64,000 bases of DNA from Sclerotiophoma versabilis. Lineage: Eukaryota > Ascomycota > Dothideomycetes > Pleosporales > Didymellaceae. Location of the stretch: positions 1,240,001-1,304,000 of the forward strand of contig JAAROD010000044.1 in assembly GCA_012274445.1 (NCBI GenBank), given 5' to 3'. Made by a program: the position numbers and the translations under genes. Positions 32,862 through 46,200 of this stretch are shown one piece after another. The notes below the pieces were generated by a model. That model was not told the origin of the DNA and did not search any database. It worked only from the letters and a program-made list of their open reading frames with translations. Numbering within the stretch: position 1 is the first letter of the stretch; every line of letters begins with the position of its first letter.

Positions 32862-35800
32862 CTGCTTGAGCAAACAACCTTAAACATGGCGAAATAGAAG
32901 GTCCTACTACGGAATTACGTCGAGATACGAAGACGTCTACGTGTGTCACAGGTAAGTGGGCCTCCCAAGCGTGTATCCAGGTACTCAGGTGACGACCTTG
33001 GCCGAGGTGGCGACATCGGCCGCACAATAGAAGTGCCAGTTCTCACTGAAGATCATGAAACACAGCAACTATAGCTCTCTCTACCGCCGCTGCTCTACAT
33101 ACATGCATTCTACAATTATGTAAAAACACAGAATTGTAGAGATATTCTTCTGCTAGCACCCTGTCTTCTTAGAAATTTGAAGTGTAACTGTATTTACACT
33201 GAACTCTTACAACATTTTGGACATGCGGCTATTTTTCTCATCAGAAGGATAGGATACCTGGTCTTCATTGCGAGATGATTTGGATATGACAACACTAGTA
33301 TCAAGTCTGACATCCCCTGACTGAAGTTTAGACATGAGCAAAAGCTTAGACGTAGGCAAAGACTTATGGGTAAGCCCTAATTCAATGTTCTGCGATACTT
33401 ACGGCCCTATTGTATGGCTAGGGCGCATCTCGGTCGTTGGTACCGGTAATCCCGGCGTTAAGACCCAGCTCAAATACCGTGCAGAGAATCCCGAAAATAT
33501 GCCGTGTACAACCCACACAACTCTAGCCGTAGAGATCACATTACCGCGCCTATTTCGATGCGACTTTGCTCGCAGCTCCAATTCCTTTCTGGTGAGGCTG
33601 GATTGCATTAGCTCACTGTCTAAGATATCACTACGCTCTTAGTTTTACTTGTTGAATATGTGGAGTAACAGGTGCAATCCGATTAACTAAGGATAATCGA
33701 GATGGTCCAAACGTAAGCTAGTAGCACCAAGGGCAGTCAGCACAGTAGATCACTGTAGTAACAAAGCTCCTTACAAGCGGACTGCAATACTGTAGTGACT
33801 TGATCGTATCGCCCAACGCTAACAACGAGTGGGACCGCCAAAGTCGCTTCTACAACTTGAGAAAGTAACACCGCACCTGTCTTACTGTTCCGACATGACT
33901 CACGACTCGGATGGTGGGCACATCTTCCTCCAGCCCTAACGTATTATCTGCCGCAACGCTACCCGTTAGAGTTCGGTGCTGAGCGACGATTCGGTAATTG
34001 ATCTCCCGTATATCGTACCATCGATGTTGGAAGAGTGCCACGCGTGGATATCGAGTGCGTCGTCTTCGCCGTCCTCATTCTCATCGCCCTCTAAACCTAG
34101 CTTGATCGTTGCCTCAACGCTGATATTTTCCCGATATATCGCCTTGCGACTATGTCCCCCTATCATGATGATCGGTTTGACGCCGAATCAACGTACCAGT
34201 ATCTGCTGAATCGCTGGCCGAACCCTGCTGGAATTCAGTTTCTCTAGCCCACACAGAAACCGTTGCTCTTTTCTCATCCTCCTGGGCTGTTCTCCAACCT
34301 TCTCTTCTCTCTCGTCTTCGTCCGCGCCCTATCATCGAACCTCGCTCCCGCTTCGATTACTTTTCCGTGCCCTCCTTTTCCGTTGCGACCGTACCCACAG
34401 CTCCGCTTTTGACTCCTATATGATATATGGGCTGACCCTGTTGGTCGGATGTCTCTTTCTGAACGTTACCCTAACACTTCTTCCAAAATGATAAGCCCCA
34501 ATACCTTTATAGTATGTGATCACATAGATCATCAGGATGTTTTTGTGAACACGGCTTTCGCCATTGAGACTGTTTATGTACTGGACCTTCAATACTTCCG
34601 TCCCGCATGCTGGCTATCCATTCGTTGTATACCATCGTTAACAAGTACTCTCAGAGCTGTTGCATTATTCTCTTGTAATCTTTCACAGTTCGGACTCTTC
34701 ACATCCCCCTATGTTCTTTGAGTACGGATTGGTCAGTAGCTTAGGTGTGCACAAATACTTCTTGTAGCCTCCTCTTGTGGATTGCGCAATAGACCAACCA
34801 ACTATTTCATTCCAAACCTCCGTAAGCTTGCGTTTGTTCTAGAAGGGCTCCGCTCGACCTCCGTCTCAGCTAGCCTATCCACAATGCTATCTTAATGATT
34901 GCTAGCAATAGCGAGGCCCCGTCCGTTAGGTGGCCCATCCTTAAAAATGCCTAACAGCGACGACTACTTTCATATTTCAAACCTTACCTCCTCCACCAGA
35001 CTGTGGGTTGTTAATCAGTAGATATGGCCGTACAGCAACATAGCGCTTCCTACAGTCAGTACTCCCGACAGTACCGTGTCCTGCTACGGCGTAAGTGAGC
35101 AGTCAGTCCATAGTAGAGGACTATCGTGTAGCATAGCCGTACTTTAGAGCTTTCGTAAACCATAGTTCTGCAGTAGCATAGCATGGAGCGGGAGAGGGAG
35201 GGGGGCGGAGAGAGGAGGTCAAGAATAAAGTCTCTGGTAAGATCTCGTACGACGATCCTAATATCTGCCGGTAAGCTAGATGGCGCTAGCTGTTCCAAGC
35301 AAGCTCGGGCCGTCCGCGTTCATCCGCGGGCATCGCAGCTAAACTGTCCTGATTAGCTTTCCGATAGAAGCTGTACAGTAGTGGTTAGACTCTAAGCGGC
35401 AGTGTATCCCAATCAGGTAAGCCGGGACTTTTTACGGACTACTCGGCCGAGTTGAACCATCGGTCCCCTGCCCCATTTTTCACGCTGTCCGCGTTAATTC
35501 TAATCAAGATCTTCATGCTACACGTCCGCAATCTGTCAGCCTGGGCATGCAGCTGCAGCTATTTGATGTTATGAACTATTCAGCTCCCTTCTTGATCAAC
35601 TTACAATGTCTTGCAGCTGACTCTTGAGCGGTCTAGTAAAAGAATCCTTCCTTCTCCAAAGTCTCAGTCACGCGGTCTTGACATGCTTTGACCGCAGTGT
35701 CCAACACCAAAATTCTTACAATAGTAAGAACAGCACAAATGATAGGCATCTACGATAAAAATTCTCTCCACCCACGATCTATATGTGCTTCTAGTATTGC

Positions 35801-36130
35801 TGTCACGCTTATAAAAGCATTGTTGTGCTCATTCAAGTAATGGTCAGACAACAGTGTTAACAGCTCTAGAACGCGACCCTCTATAATTCTCCCTCTATAT
35901 TGTCTGTTCTTCCTCAAGTCGTCTCATTCGTATAAAGTTAGTTGGTGCTGACTTCCATCTGAACTTCTTCCTTGTTCTCAGCTGCGATTGCACAACCACT
36001 CCATCTAGTTCGTTGTCAATTGATACTTTAGCCCTCGTCACTTAATTCTTTTCAACGGTCACCAACTCGTAAGGCCATCAAATAAAACGGACAATTGCCT
36101 ATTCCCAGTCAGCACACTTAGCCTTTGTCT
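32862..36130. other. Gene-poor stretch with decayed sequence
   Basis: About 3.3 kb without a credible intact gene. On the minus strand, 33966-34166 encodes an acidic run followed by WHSSNIDGTIYGRSITESS. This reminds me weakly of a segment of RecQ-like helicases carried in fungal repeats; I hold that at low confidence. Other ORFs are short and featureless. Confidence 0.4.
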
Positions 36131-37956
36131 TGCCTGTATGGCGCGTATTAAATACCTTCTCGCTGGCCTCGCTGCCTATTTCGCAGTAGCTGACGTGATT
36201 ACTGCCCGAAACCCTAACAACGCTGGAGCATACAGCTTGCTAGGCCTTTCAACCCACCTTCTGTACTCTCTAACAAACTCTAATACAACATCTTTGATTT
36301 TCAGATCCTTTTTTAAGGATGTTTTGGTAATGCGAATAAGCATATAAAGTCTAAGCGTCACGAACAATAGGCTCAACTAGTCTGGTTTAAACTATGCATA
36401 CGCAACATACCAGTTGCCGTCTGGTCTAATTCAGATTTCAGCTTTCGCCTTGTCTAACACGGCTGTAGTCTCTTAGAACACTGCCTCTAACTACCGCTGG
36501 AACACTAAGCTATTCCTACTTGTGCATGCCCTCGGCTTCTCTCTTGTACTTGCTATCAATTTCCATCAAATCACCCGATTGTCCTGCATACACCCATGTT
36601 TGGCAACATAATCTTTTATCCTACATCCTCTTGATTTCAGTGCACAATCTCCTGGGCATCTGCTATATCTTCTGTAGTCCTGGCTAGTTATGCTTGTCCC
36701 AGCAATGTAGCTGCATGCCTCGCACAATTTGGCAGATGTATCCAAAAGTTTTGTATTCTTCTCTTCTGCTTTGCGCTCAAACTGTCGTGCCTTATCTTCA
36801 AGTAGCTTTGTCCTCGTTTCCTGTCAGGCGTTGTTCAGTGCCCGTATAACTCAGGCTACGTCTGTTACTACACTTGTGACTGGATGAGAATGCTTGCCGT
36901 TCAATTGAGTAACTACAATAGTCTTGGCGGAGCATGTGTCGCTCTCTTTAAGAAACATGATGCGATTTCTACTACGCTGGTGTCTTGTCACGTATATGTT
37001 ATTCCTACAGCATTAATCATCTTGGTATGGCTGGGTACGACATCGCCTTTAGTGCAGCATCACCTCACCTCTTACAAATACATGACGCCCTGCCACTTGA
37101 GCCGCTCGTACTCGCTTCTGGATGAACCGGTTTGAGATGGCCACCTCGCTATTCCCAGTGCGAGACATATACGCGGTGGGAGAGCAATACCGCCAGGTCT
37201 CAGAAGCGTGCACAGGCATCTTCTAATAGCTCGAAACATTTCTGAGTATACCGCTAAAACCCAACCCAGCTCTTCTGTCATGAAAGTAGCTGATGGTAGC
37301 TCTACTCGACGAGTACGAAACTTGTAGGCCTATGGCTTTACCCCAACAGTAGAGGCTAGAGCCATCTTTGAGCTAATGTTCCTCTCTTGAATGTGATCGT
37401 GGTATGGTGATAGCAATGTGATGCCGGATGAGAAGCTGAAACCCTGAAATCAATTCTTCGGCCAAGATGCCTTTTAGAGCCAGGCTAAACTGTACAGCAT
37501 CCCAATGCTGGATTTGGAGCTGATCCTTGCTGTCTCCAGGCTTGCGGTGTGCTGCTAGTGCTCTATTTACCTTCCGTTCTGGACCGCTTTTAGTAGACTC
37601 GCTTCCACCTAATGCAAAACATGCAGAAAAGAAATTACCATCCAAAGATACCAGACTGAAAATTCCACAAGCTCGTGTGGTGAATATCGCTGGATGATAC
37701 CTGATGTGCTGGAGTGAGACTAGTCGTAGCAGAAAGCGGCAAGAATCACTTTTCTGATCATGATGAATATATTCTGAAAATCGTCATGTGCATAGTTCTA
37801 CCTACAAGAAGAAGCAGCTCAGTGGTCTTGACTGAATTCCCATCCATCATGTGAATCAGTAAGAGCTTACGTTGCAAAAAGCTGTAAGTAAGTTGTAAAT
37901 AGTTTGCCCAAGCTTAAGGTCTCAGATTAGCAGCTCAGTGTCGGCTAAAAGCCTCA
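36131..37956. other. Decayed region, probable old minus-strand coding sequence
   Basis: No intact gene. On the minus strand from about 36900 to 36660 one frame reads VTDVA*VIRALNNA*QETR and then an uninterrupted KLLEDKARQFERKAEEKNTK. The two stops are TGA, consistent with TGG changed by G-to-A. Further toward 36400 the same frame carries more TAG/TAA/TGA. The plus-strand ORF at 36138 begins with a signal-like stretch but has no other support. The identity of the ancestral gene is unknown. Confidence 0.3.
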
Positions 37957-38790
37957 CTAGGGATGAAGACTGCCTTTAAGTCTGTGCAGCAGGAACTTAA
38001 AGTGTTTCTGAAAGGGGTGATGATTGTTTTTAGGGCCGTACGAGAAGGGTTCGCCGGCTTCGTTCCTGTGTGGATCGTTTCGGATGCGGGAGAGCGCAAG
38101 TGTCATTTTAGTAATCAGGAAGGAGCGGCAACTCTTCTCTAACCCTGAAAGAACCATTTGCAGATATTTCATGTTGAACTGGAATTCTTGACGGATATTC
38201 ATCCACACATCTTTCAATCTGGTGAAACCAGCAGCCGTGTCCTTGTTACGTCCTACAGCGCCATTGGCTTGCAGATTTAGGATAAAATCGATGGGGTAGC
38301 CACTGCCATACGTTATGAAGTCCACACCAGACAGAAACGATGTAGCTCTGACTGCTTCCTCATATTCATTTCTTTCCGGATTGGTTTCATTTGTGGCCAA
38401 AAGCCCAACCACGATGCTGTCTGTGACCTTACATTCTATCTTATCGTTAATGGGACTGTGAAGAGCTAAAGGCATGCTTGTCGCTGTTATGTGCATCCAG
38501 GAGTTGCAGCGGAAGTTTTGTGAGCAGGCTGTTCCTGAAATCTTTTTCTACTGTAGCTGAAATTCATTATGTAGCTCTTCTTCTCTGGCATAGCAACTGC
38601 TGCCAGTTGGCAGTATGGGAGATTGCGAGCGCGAAAGGTTAAGCTCAGAATCAGACTGGCTATCTGGGATTCTGGGCAGACAGGTCCCTTTTTTGCCTCT
38701 TCCATTTCTACTAGATATCTTTTGCGGCGAGTCTGGATGGGCTTGCGCAGCGGACGTTCCAAGAAACAGTGAGGATGGTGATGAGGGCAT
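37957..38790 (-). pseudogene. Decayed hypothetical ORF with one in-frame TAG
   Basis: Two open segments (38551-38790 and 37957-38496) lie in the same frame. The gap has only one stop, TAG at 38548-38550, followed by 17 open codons. Joined, they give a polar Ser/Pro-rich first part and a second part with LSGVDFITYGSGYPIDFILN and DVWMNIRQEFQFNMKYLQMV. No domain recognised. There is no good start codon context and no 5' exon identified. It may belong to the same degraded unit as the minus-strand remains at 36.4-36.9 kb. Confidence 0.35.
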
Positions 38791-40209
38791 TGATAATGGA
38801 GCGAAGCAGAAAGCAGTGCCAACTGCATGGGGTCCGTTCAGATCATCAGGTAATGGGAACAGTGGCGGTAGCGATTGCTATGTGGTCGCATAGCGCTGTT
38901 AGCTACGGTTTGTGAGCAAATTAATAGCAGATTGGCTAGTTGGTGCCGGGAAGAGCGCGAATTTGTAGCCGCGGTAGAGATCTAGTGTAGAGCCTGCTGC
39001 TGGTCCGGAGTCAGTCTGCAATATAGGTCTGGACCTTGTCGTAAAACATTGAGGCGGTTGATGTAAATAAACAGTTGTTGCTAATGACACTTGCAAACTT
39101 TGTAGGTAGATTAAAGGGGCTCGGTCTGGACAGGGGTTTTGTGTGATTGTTTAGGTACGAAGCTATTCACCTGGTGGAGGATAAAGATGTTGATATCCTT
39201 CTCTAGCACCGATTGCTATAGCGAATTAATCAACTAATTAAGCAGCTTCCTAGGGGCTTGCAGGTAGGTTCCCGGGTAGGATTCAGCGACGGGTGGCTGG
39301 GCAAGCAGACAGGCAACAGCACGCAAGTGCTTCCCTTCCAAGTACGCTCGCTAATCTGTCTTTCTGAGCCACATACTCATGTGAATAGGGTATCAGGAAA
39401 TTATTTTCTAGGCTTCCAGGGTCCGATAGGTGCTGTTGGCGTGTGACAGATTTATCTCTTCCTGCAACTGCGCCACCTAGGTCTTGTCCTGTGTCACCTT
39501 TGCTGATATCAGATCTAGCCCTATAGTGTATCTACATTAGTCTCTCTCTGATAAATGGGGTGATGACTTCTTATAAAAGTAATCTAAATCTAATGTTTCG
39601 AGCTCTTACTTCCTTAGCAGTGTAGTACAAGGCCTTTTAAGTAGCTATAAAAAGTTCCCAGAATTGTCCGTAGACATGTATTTACTTCTTTCTTGTTATG
39701 GGTCTACTATTTGGAAAGTACAACAAATAGGGATATGTAGCAAGGAAGCACTCAAGATAGGCCAAAGAGTACTGCCGGTGGCACAAAATCGTAACGTACA
39801 CAATAGTGCAAGGAAACCGGCATATAAGCAAAGTGCCCGCGTGTTCACGTGAGAGACGCATGACGTTGGCAACATTACAGGGCACTTATATAGACTTGAG
39901 TTGGTGTAATTCACTTGGTAGCTTTATTAGGATTGGGATTATGTATAAAATTATGCCTTTATTTCAAGGACTGTCGGTTGTAATTACATCATGTTTTGAT
40001 TGGAACATGGATTGTGTGCACGAGCACAGGAACAATGTGCCGTTGCGCTATGAAATGAAATATCGCATTATCACTCAGTGAGATGCCTGGGTTCCTTCGT
40101 AGCTTCTTGAACTCCGTCTCGCAGCCTGTGCTGCAGAAACGAAACGTTACGTCGTACAATAGCCTCATTCACGTCGCAGCGACATGATTGGGGCACTGTA
40201 GGCAGCCTT
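38791..40209. other. Intergenic, AT-rich
   Basis: About 1.4 kb downstream of the hexose transporter. Small ORFs on both strands without features. No repeat boundary recognised. Confidence 0.5.
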
Positions 40210-42114
40210 CTAATGAATAGATGCCGTGCGCTGGTTCTTCTCCGGGTTGATGAAGACCTGGCCGCCTTCCAACATGGCCGCGCCACCCTTCTCAACACTG
40301 GCTTCAGCGAAGGTGTGGGTTGGACGCCACTTGGCCGAGGTTCTTGGTGTAGTCTCCGCCATCATCTGGTCAACCTGTTCGAGAGACAGGCCCTTCGTTT
40401 CGGGCACAAGGAAGTACGTGTAGACGAAAGCGATGGAGCAGAGGCCACCCCAGATGAAGAAAACGGAGGAACGAAGGTTGCCTTCTTTCACACCGACCAT
40501 GTAACTGTTGCTTGTGTTAGCGAAAGCGATAATCTATATGGATGGGGAGCACTTACGGAGTAATGACAGCGATGATGGTGTTCCACAGCCAGTTAGAGGC
40601 TGTAGAAAGCGCAACACCACGAGAGCGGATTGGGAGGGGAAAGACCTCACCGATGAGGACCCAAGCGCCGGGACCCCAGGTGGTAGCGAAGCAAAAGACG
40701 AAGATGGAAATGAACGCGATCTGAGCGTTGACAGCGGGAATGTTGTTGGCTCGGGTAGTTCCATCAGGGAGAGTGGTGGCGTTGTTGAAGCCCTGGGTGA
40801 CGCCAATGATGGCTACCAAGAATTGGCAGATCAACATGCCGAAGGCGCCATACAACAAGAGCGTGCGACGACCAAACTTCTCCATACCGTAGAATGAGAG
40901 TGGGGTAGAGCAGACGTTGACGAGGGTGAAGATCAACGAGATCAAGAAGGTGTTGGAGATTGCACCAGTCGATTGCAGGAAAGGTGTGGAGTAGTAAAAG
41001 ATGAAGTTGACACCGGTCCACTGCTGCATCATCTGGAGCGAGGTGCCGAGAATGGTCTTGCGCAGGTTGGAGTTGGACTGCCAGAGAGATCCCTTGAAAC
41101 AGTTCGTCCATCCGGCAAGCCATCCGCCAGCGGGCGTAAGTTCACGCTCGTACTCCTCGTTGGCGATGATCTCCGCAAGCTCGAACTCAACCATGGCCCT
41201 GAGGTGCTCTTCTTCAGGTTTTGTGGGGTGTACACCACGGACCTTCATCAACGCAGACTTGGCCTGCTCTGTGCGGCCACGCTTGATGAAGTAGCGAGGG
41301 GAATCTGGCAGGCACGCAACACCGGCGCCCAAGATGAGACCCCAGGCGAACTGGATGCCGATGGGAATGCGGTATTCGCCAGTGTCGCCGCGATCCTTTA
41401 CCGCGTAGTTAACGCAGGCGGCGAGCAGGAGACCAATAGTGATGCAGAACTGGTAGCCGGACACAAGCGCGCCACGGACCTTCTTAGGGCAAATTTCGGA
41501 CATGTAGAGAATGACAATGGCAGACTCGAAACCAACACCAACACCAGCAATGGCACGACCAGCCACAAGGAGATCCCTGCCACTAGCAGCCATCTGCAGA
41601 ATAACACCTGTAATGAGATTAGCAACTAGATATTACGCAAATAAGCATGTGTGCTGGGAGTATTTACCGATGATGTAGATCAAACAGCCCATGACGATGG
41701 TCCACTTGCGGCCCATGGTGTCGGCGACATCACCGGCTGCGAGGGCACCAAAGAAAGTACCAGCTGATAGGATGGAAACGATGAGCGAAGTGTTGCTACC
41801 GCTGATGGCGCAAGCGCCACCTGGAGTGTTGAGGCCTTGGGGGCAGATAGGACCCTCGACCTCCTCTATGAAAAGAGGGGAGTTTAGTACGCCGTTGATG
41901 TAACCAGAATCATAACCTGTTCACATGATTAATAGCCATCACCAGACAAAGCACGGGCTGCAAACTTACCAAAGAAGATACCGCCAAAGGAGGCGAATGC
42001 GCAGAGGAGGTAGGCCTTCCATGTGACGGGCGCCTCTGTCATGTTGACATCAGTGGTAGCAGCGAGGGCCTTGGTGTTGGCCACATCATCGGGCTTCTCA
42101 TCCGAGTGGCTCAT
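40210..42114 (-). CDS. MFS sugar (monosaccharide) transporter
   Basis: A 579-aa, 12-helix plasma-membrane hexose transporter. Exons 41970-42114, 41668-41916, 40557-41607 and 40210-40504; introns 53, 60 and 52 nt. Sugar-porter motifs are present: FFGYDSGYINGVL in helix 1, GDVADTMGRKWTIVMG, AGRAIAGVGVGFESAIVILYMSE, CLPDSPRYFIKRGR, QQWTGVNFIFYYSTPF, FYGMEKFGRRTLLLYG and YFLVPETKGLSLEQVDQM. The sequence looks most like fungal high-affinity glucose/monosaccharide carriers (mst type). The gene lies beside the CYP505 gene, tail to head, with about 1.15 kb between; I see no functional link. Start at the first Met, with a short cytosolic N-terminus (MSHSDEKPDD). Confidence 0.93.
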
Positions 42115-43266
42115 GTTGGCGGTAGAGCGGAGGGTGTACACTGTGTGTAATGGCACTGCGTCCTACCAAAGCGTGAAGCAGGTGGAAGTCCGACTGAGCA
42201 TGGACAAGAAACAGAAGCCTCAGACGATGGGTAACTGCGAGCTTAATAGCAATGCTGCAGATTTGAGTTTGGGGGACCATGCGCTGCAAGCTAGTTTAGT
42301 TTTCACGCCGACTCAGCCTTTGCTGGGAAATAGTGCATTGGCCCCACCATCTGTCTGTCTGAACCCCATGGTGTAGCAGGGCCACTTTCCCCAGATGGGA
42401 TGGTCCAGTGGTCGGTGGAAACTGGACCGCAACTTGGAGGATGTGCGCCTGCCGCCGTTGGGGGAATGGTCGCCTCCATGTTCGGCCTAGCGTCCGGGGC
42501 CGCGTAGAGCGCGGTCGGTCACACCGCACGTGGCTGCGAAATTTTCGAGATCAAACCGCGCTACAGCGAGTAAGCGGAAATTATCGAGCGCCAGCGAGCG
42601 TCATCCGGCGTCGTTCCGACTTGCGTCCTACGGGCGCGAGCGCCTAGAACAAAGATGGTGTTGTTATCCTTGTTCTTTGCGCCCCGCGGGGCCTTCTCCA
42701 GCTCTTCTCCACAAGCCTTCGGTCCAATCAAACGACAGCAACCTGCGATGGCGCGACGAAGGAGCCCGTTTTCTTCTTGAGCCGCATATCACCCGAGCCT
42801 CGGCCAAAGCCGACAATGCAACGCCCCATGCGAACCCCATGCAAAGTTGCATCCACATCAACCCTAGTTCACGGACCGAGTACTGAAGGACGCCACGGCA
42901 GATACATTGGCTGGCAATGTCACTCTTCAGGCCATCCATTGGAGAAACATTTTGATGCACCCGAGCAAGCCGCCTGGTTTCTGCATGCGCGACAAAGCCT
43001 GCTGACTGCGCTCCCGTCTCTCGTTAGGCAGCCGTGAGTCGATACCGGACTCGGAGCACTGAACCAATTTCATTGTGCTGCCGTGAAAGCAAATGGCTTC
43101 CAACGATGCCGTACAGTCTACCGATGCTCCGTACACGGTTAAGGCACACCTCGGGCCAAGGCGAACCTGATACGGAACCAGTCTAGGTCATTCCATCGGC
43201 GATAATTATCGACTTGGCAATCCGCTTGCAACTTGAGCCGCACGAGCTGGCTGACCAACTACCGAA
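42115..43266. other. Intergenic, hexose transporter / CYP505
   Basis: About 1.15 kb holding the transporter promoter and the CYP505 3' UTR. GC-rich around 42400-42600. ORFs on both strands look accidental. Confidence 0.5.
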
Positions 43267-46200
43267 TTACTCAAACACATCACTTACGTACCGATCCTCC
43301 CTAGCTTTGTCGAGCCATGCCTGTGCATCCTTGTCCGTCTGACCCTCGTTTTGGTCAAGCCAAATCCTCTTGCACATGTCAGCCGTGCTCTTCGCCAACT
43401 TGCTTGCACTTCCGCACACCAGTATCTTCGCACCATGTGCCCTGAACAACTGCGCCAACTCGTCGCGCTCACTCCACATGCGCTCCGGCACGTACTTGTG
43501 CGAGCCTTCAGGTCCAACCTTTGAGAAGCACGGTCGCACACTCACAACACCATCCGAATCCCACTGAGCCAGCTCATCTTTGTAGATGTAATCTTTCTCG
43601 TGATGCCTACAGCCGAAGTACAAGATCGCTGGACCGAGTGTGATGTTTCTTGCTTTGCCAATAGTTGCGCGTTCCTGAACGAAGCCGCGCATGGGAGCCA
43701 GGCCAGAACCGGCGCAGACCATGATGACAGGCGTCTTGGGGTCGAGTGGCAGATGGAAGTTGGCATTGGTGCTGCGTGTGAAGCATCGCACTCGATCTCC
43801 GGCGTCCAAACGCGCCAGGTATGTAGATGCTACGCCATAGAAACGACGTTCAGCTTTCGACCAGGCTGGCTCATCGTGGACGTCGTATGTTAGCGAAGCG
43901 GTGAGCCTTTGGGCCATGCCTTGAGGAGTGGACACGAACTCGATGTTGGCGATAGGCGATGATGAAATGCTATACTGACGGAGTGTAAGAGGCTTGAGCA
44001 TGTCGAGGTAGACAGCGAACGGAAGCTGGCAGTCAGGATGCTCCTCGAGTATGTCCAGGATACTGTAGCGCTTCGGAAGCACATTCTTCTGGTAAACATC
44101 GTTCTCCAGCAAGCCCATCAAGGATGTACGCTTCTCCTCCTGAGTTACCTCTGCCAAAGCCTGGAGCTGCCTCTGTGAGATTGGTGTACTCAGCTCGACA
44201 CGCGTCATCAGGAGATCAAATACTGACGTGAGACCTTCAGTGGAGAGGAAAGCCTTGGAAGTGTTGGAAATCGAAATGTTGTCGTCGGGCGCCAGGTCGA
44301 ACCGCCTCAGCACACGCCGCACTGTCGCCAGGTTGTTGAGAGGCAGCACAACCATATAGTCACCGGAACGGTACGATGAACCAAGTGGCAGATCGATGTC
44401 AATCTGCTTCTTGGGCAAACCAACCTCCTCGCCGCCCAGATTTCTGTTCGCTCTGACGATGCCATAGCCGATATCAGAGCCTCCAAGGTGAGTGGCGAAT
44501 TTCGGCGGACTAACGGCGGCTGAAAGCGTACCACTGACAATCTCAGTTGTGGTGCCGCTTGACTCGCGGAGCCTTGACCACATCTTCTCAGACCACTCCT
44601 CCCACGGACCGACAATGTCTGATTTGACGTCTACAAACCCTGTTTCGAAAAATCGTCTGGCACCCATCTTTGCGAACAGCTTATCGGTAAGTTTTGGCAC
44701 AAGATGATATGAGGACGCCCAGTCACTATTGCCAACGCCGAATACGGCATATTGAACGCCCTCGAAGAGGGAAGATCTCTCGTTGTTTTCCAACCAAGAC
44801 ACGAATTTTTTGGCATTATCCGCAGGCTTGCCCTCATACGAAGGTTCGATGATGACAACTGGCTGGTCCTTGGGCACACGTTCAGTCGCCGAGTCAAGAG
44901 TTGCGACGCTGGCCTGGAAGCCGTATCGCAAAGCATTAGTTTGAAGTTCCTCAGCATAGGCTTTGCAAGTGCCAGCTTGAGAGCCATAGAGCACCGTGAT
45001 TGCTTTCAGCTGTTCAGAGGGGTGCTTAGTGTTTAAGTCATCATGGCCGCTGTCAGCACGTGGCGGTCCACGGTGAGCAGTGACGCCTCCGGCAATACCG
45101 AGGCTTTCCATCGTGCGACCCGGCCTTCTGCGTACTTTGAGTTTGAGCCCATCTGGTTTCATCGTCAATGTGACTTTGACATCTGAGAGGGATCAGTACG
45201 GTTTCTTTGCCAAGGCAAGATGTTCATACGAAGTTCGTAGTTTGGATCGACCAGCTCCACTTGGAACTTCTGTAGTATCAGAGCAACGACCATTATCATC
45301 TCCTGCTCAGCAAACTGTCGACCAATGCATGCCCTTGCTCCGTCTCCGAATGGTTTCCAGGCATTTTTTGGAAGGTTGTCCCACCCACCATCGAGGAAAC
45401 GCTCCGGTCTGAAGATGTCGGCATCATCACCCCAGACCTTTGGATCGTGGTGCAATCCACGAAGATTCATGAGGATTTGCGAGTCTGTACCGACTTGGTA
45501 CTTGCCCTACATGTCATCAGCGAGTTGCCTCGTTAGGTCTTGAGAATCACTTGCCGCAATCGTTGTTGGTTTGAGAGCATGCTTTGAATTCAAACCAATG
45601 GGTCCCAGAAATCGGAGTGCCTCGTAGATGGCGAACTTCACATAGACCAACTGAGGGATGTGCTTCGGCTCAAGAGGGCCATCACCCAGTAGCTCGTCGA
45701 CTTCCTGCTGGGCTCTGAGGTATTTCTCAGGGTTTCTCAGTAGGCTGCCACGGTCAGAATATGCGTTCAATTACGGTAATCGGAACTTACTGATAGAACA
45801 AGAAACCCAGGGTCCCACTTGTTGTCTCGTGTCCGGCTACCAGAAAGGTAACCATATTGTAACGAACGGATTCGCGTGTCATCCTCTCGCCAGTTTCCAG
45901 ATCAACACCGTCTAGCATCGGGTTGAGTAGATCATGGGCATCTGGCTGCGGGTTCGCAATACGGTCTGCGATGATCTCATCACACAGCGCATGCATTCTC
46001 GCTACGTTGCTGTGGAGCTTGGTCGCAGAGAAGATCCTTAGTTTATTCTCAACGGGCAATCTGTTACTTCGTCGTCCGCACTCGAGCAACACATCTGCCA
46101 TTTGGCTTACGAAAGGATGGGGCGTGGGTGAGTAGAAGTTGTTGAACCTGTAGCCGAACGCACATAGGCCAATCATGTCGAACGTCAATCTGTTCAGCTG

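Noticed and set aside
36138..36347. Plus-strand ORF starting with a signal-peptide-like MARIKYLLAGLAAYFAVADV
   Set aside because: No further coding support downstream; the opposite strand shows better coding remains; probably accidental.
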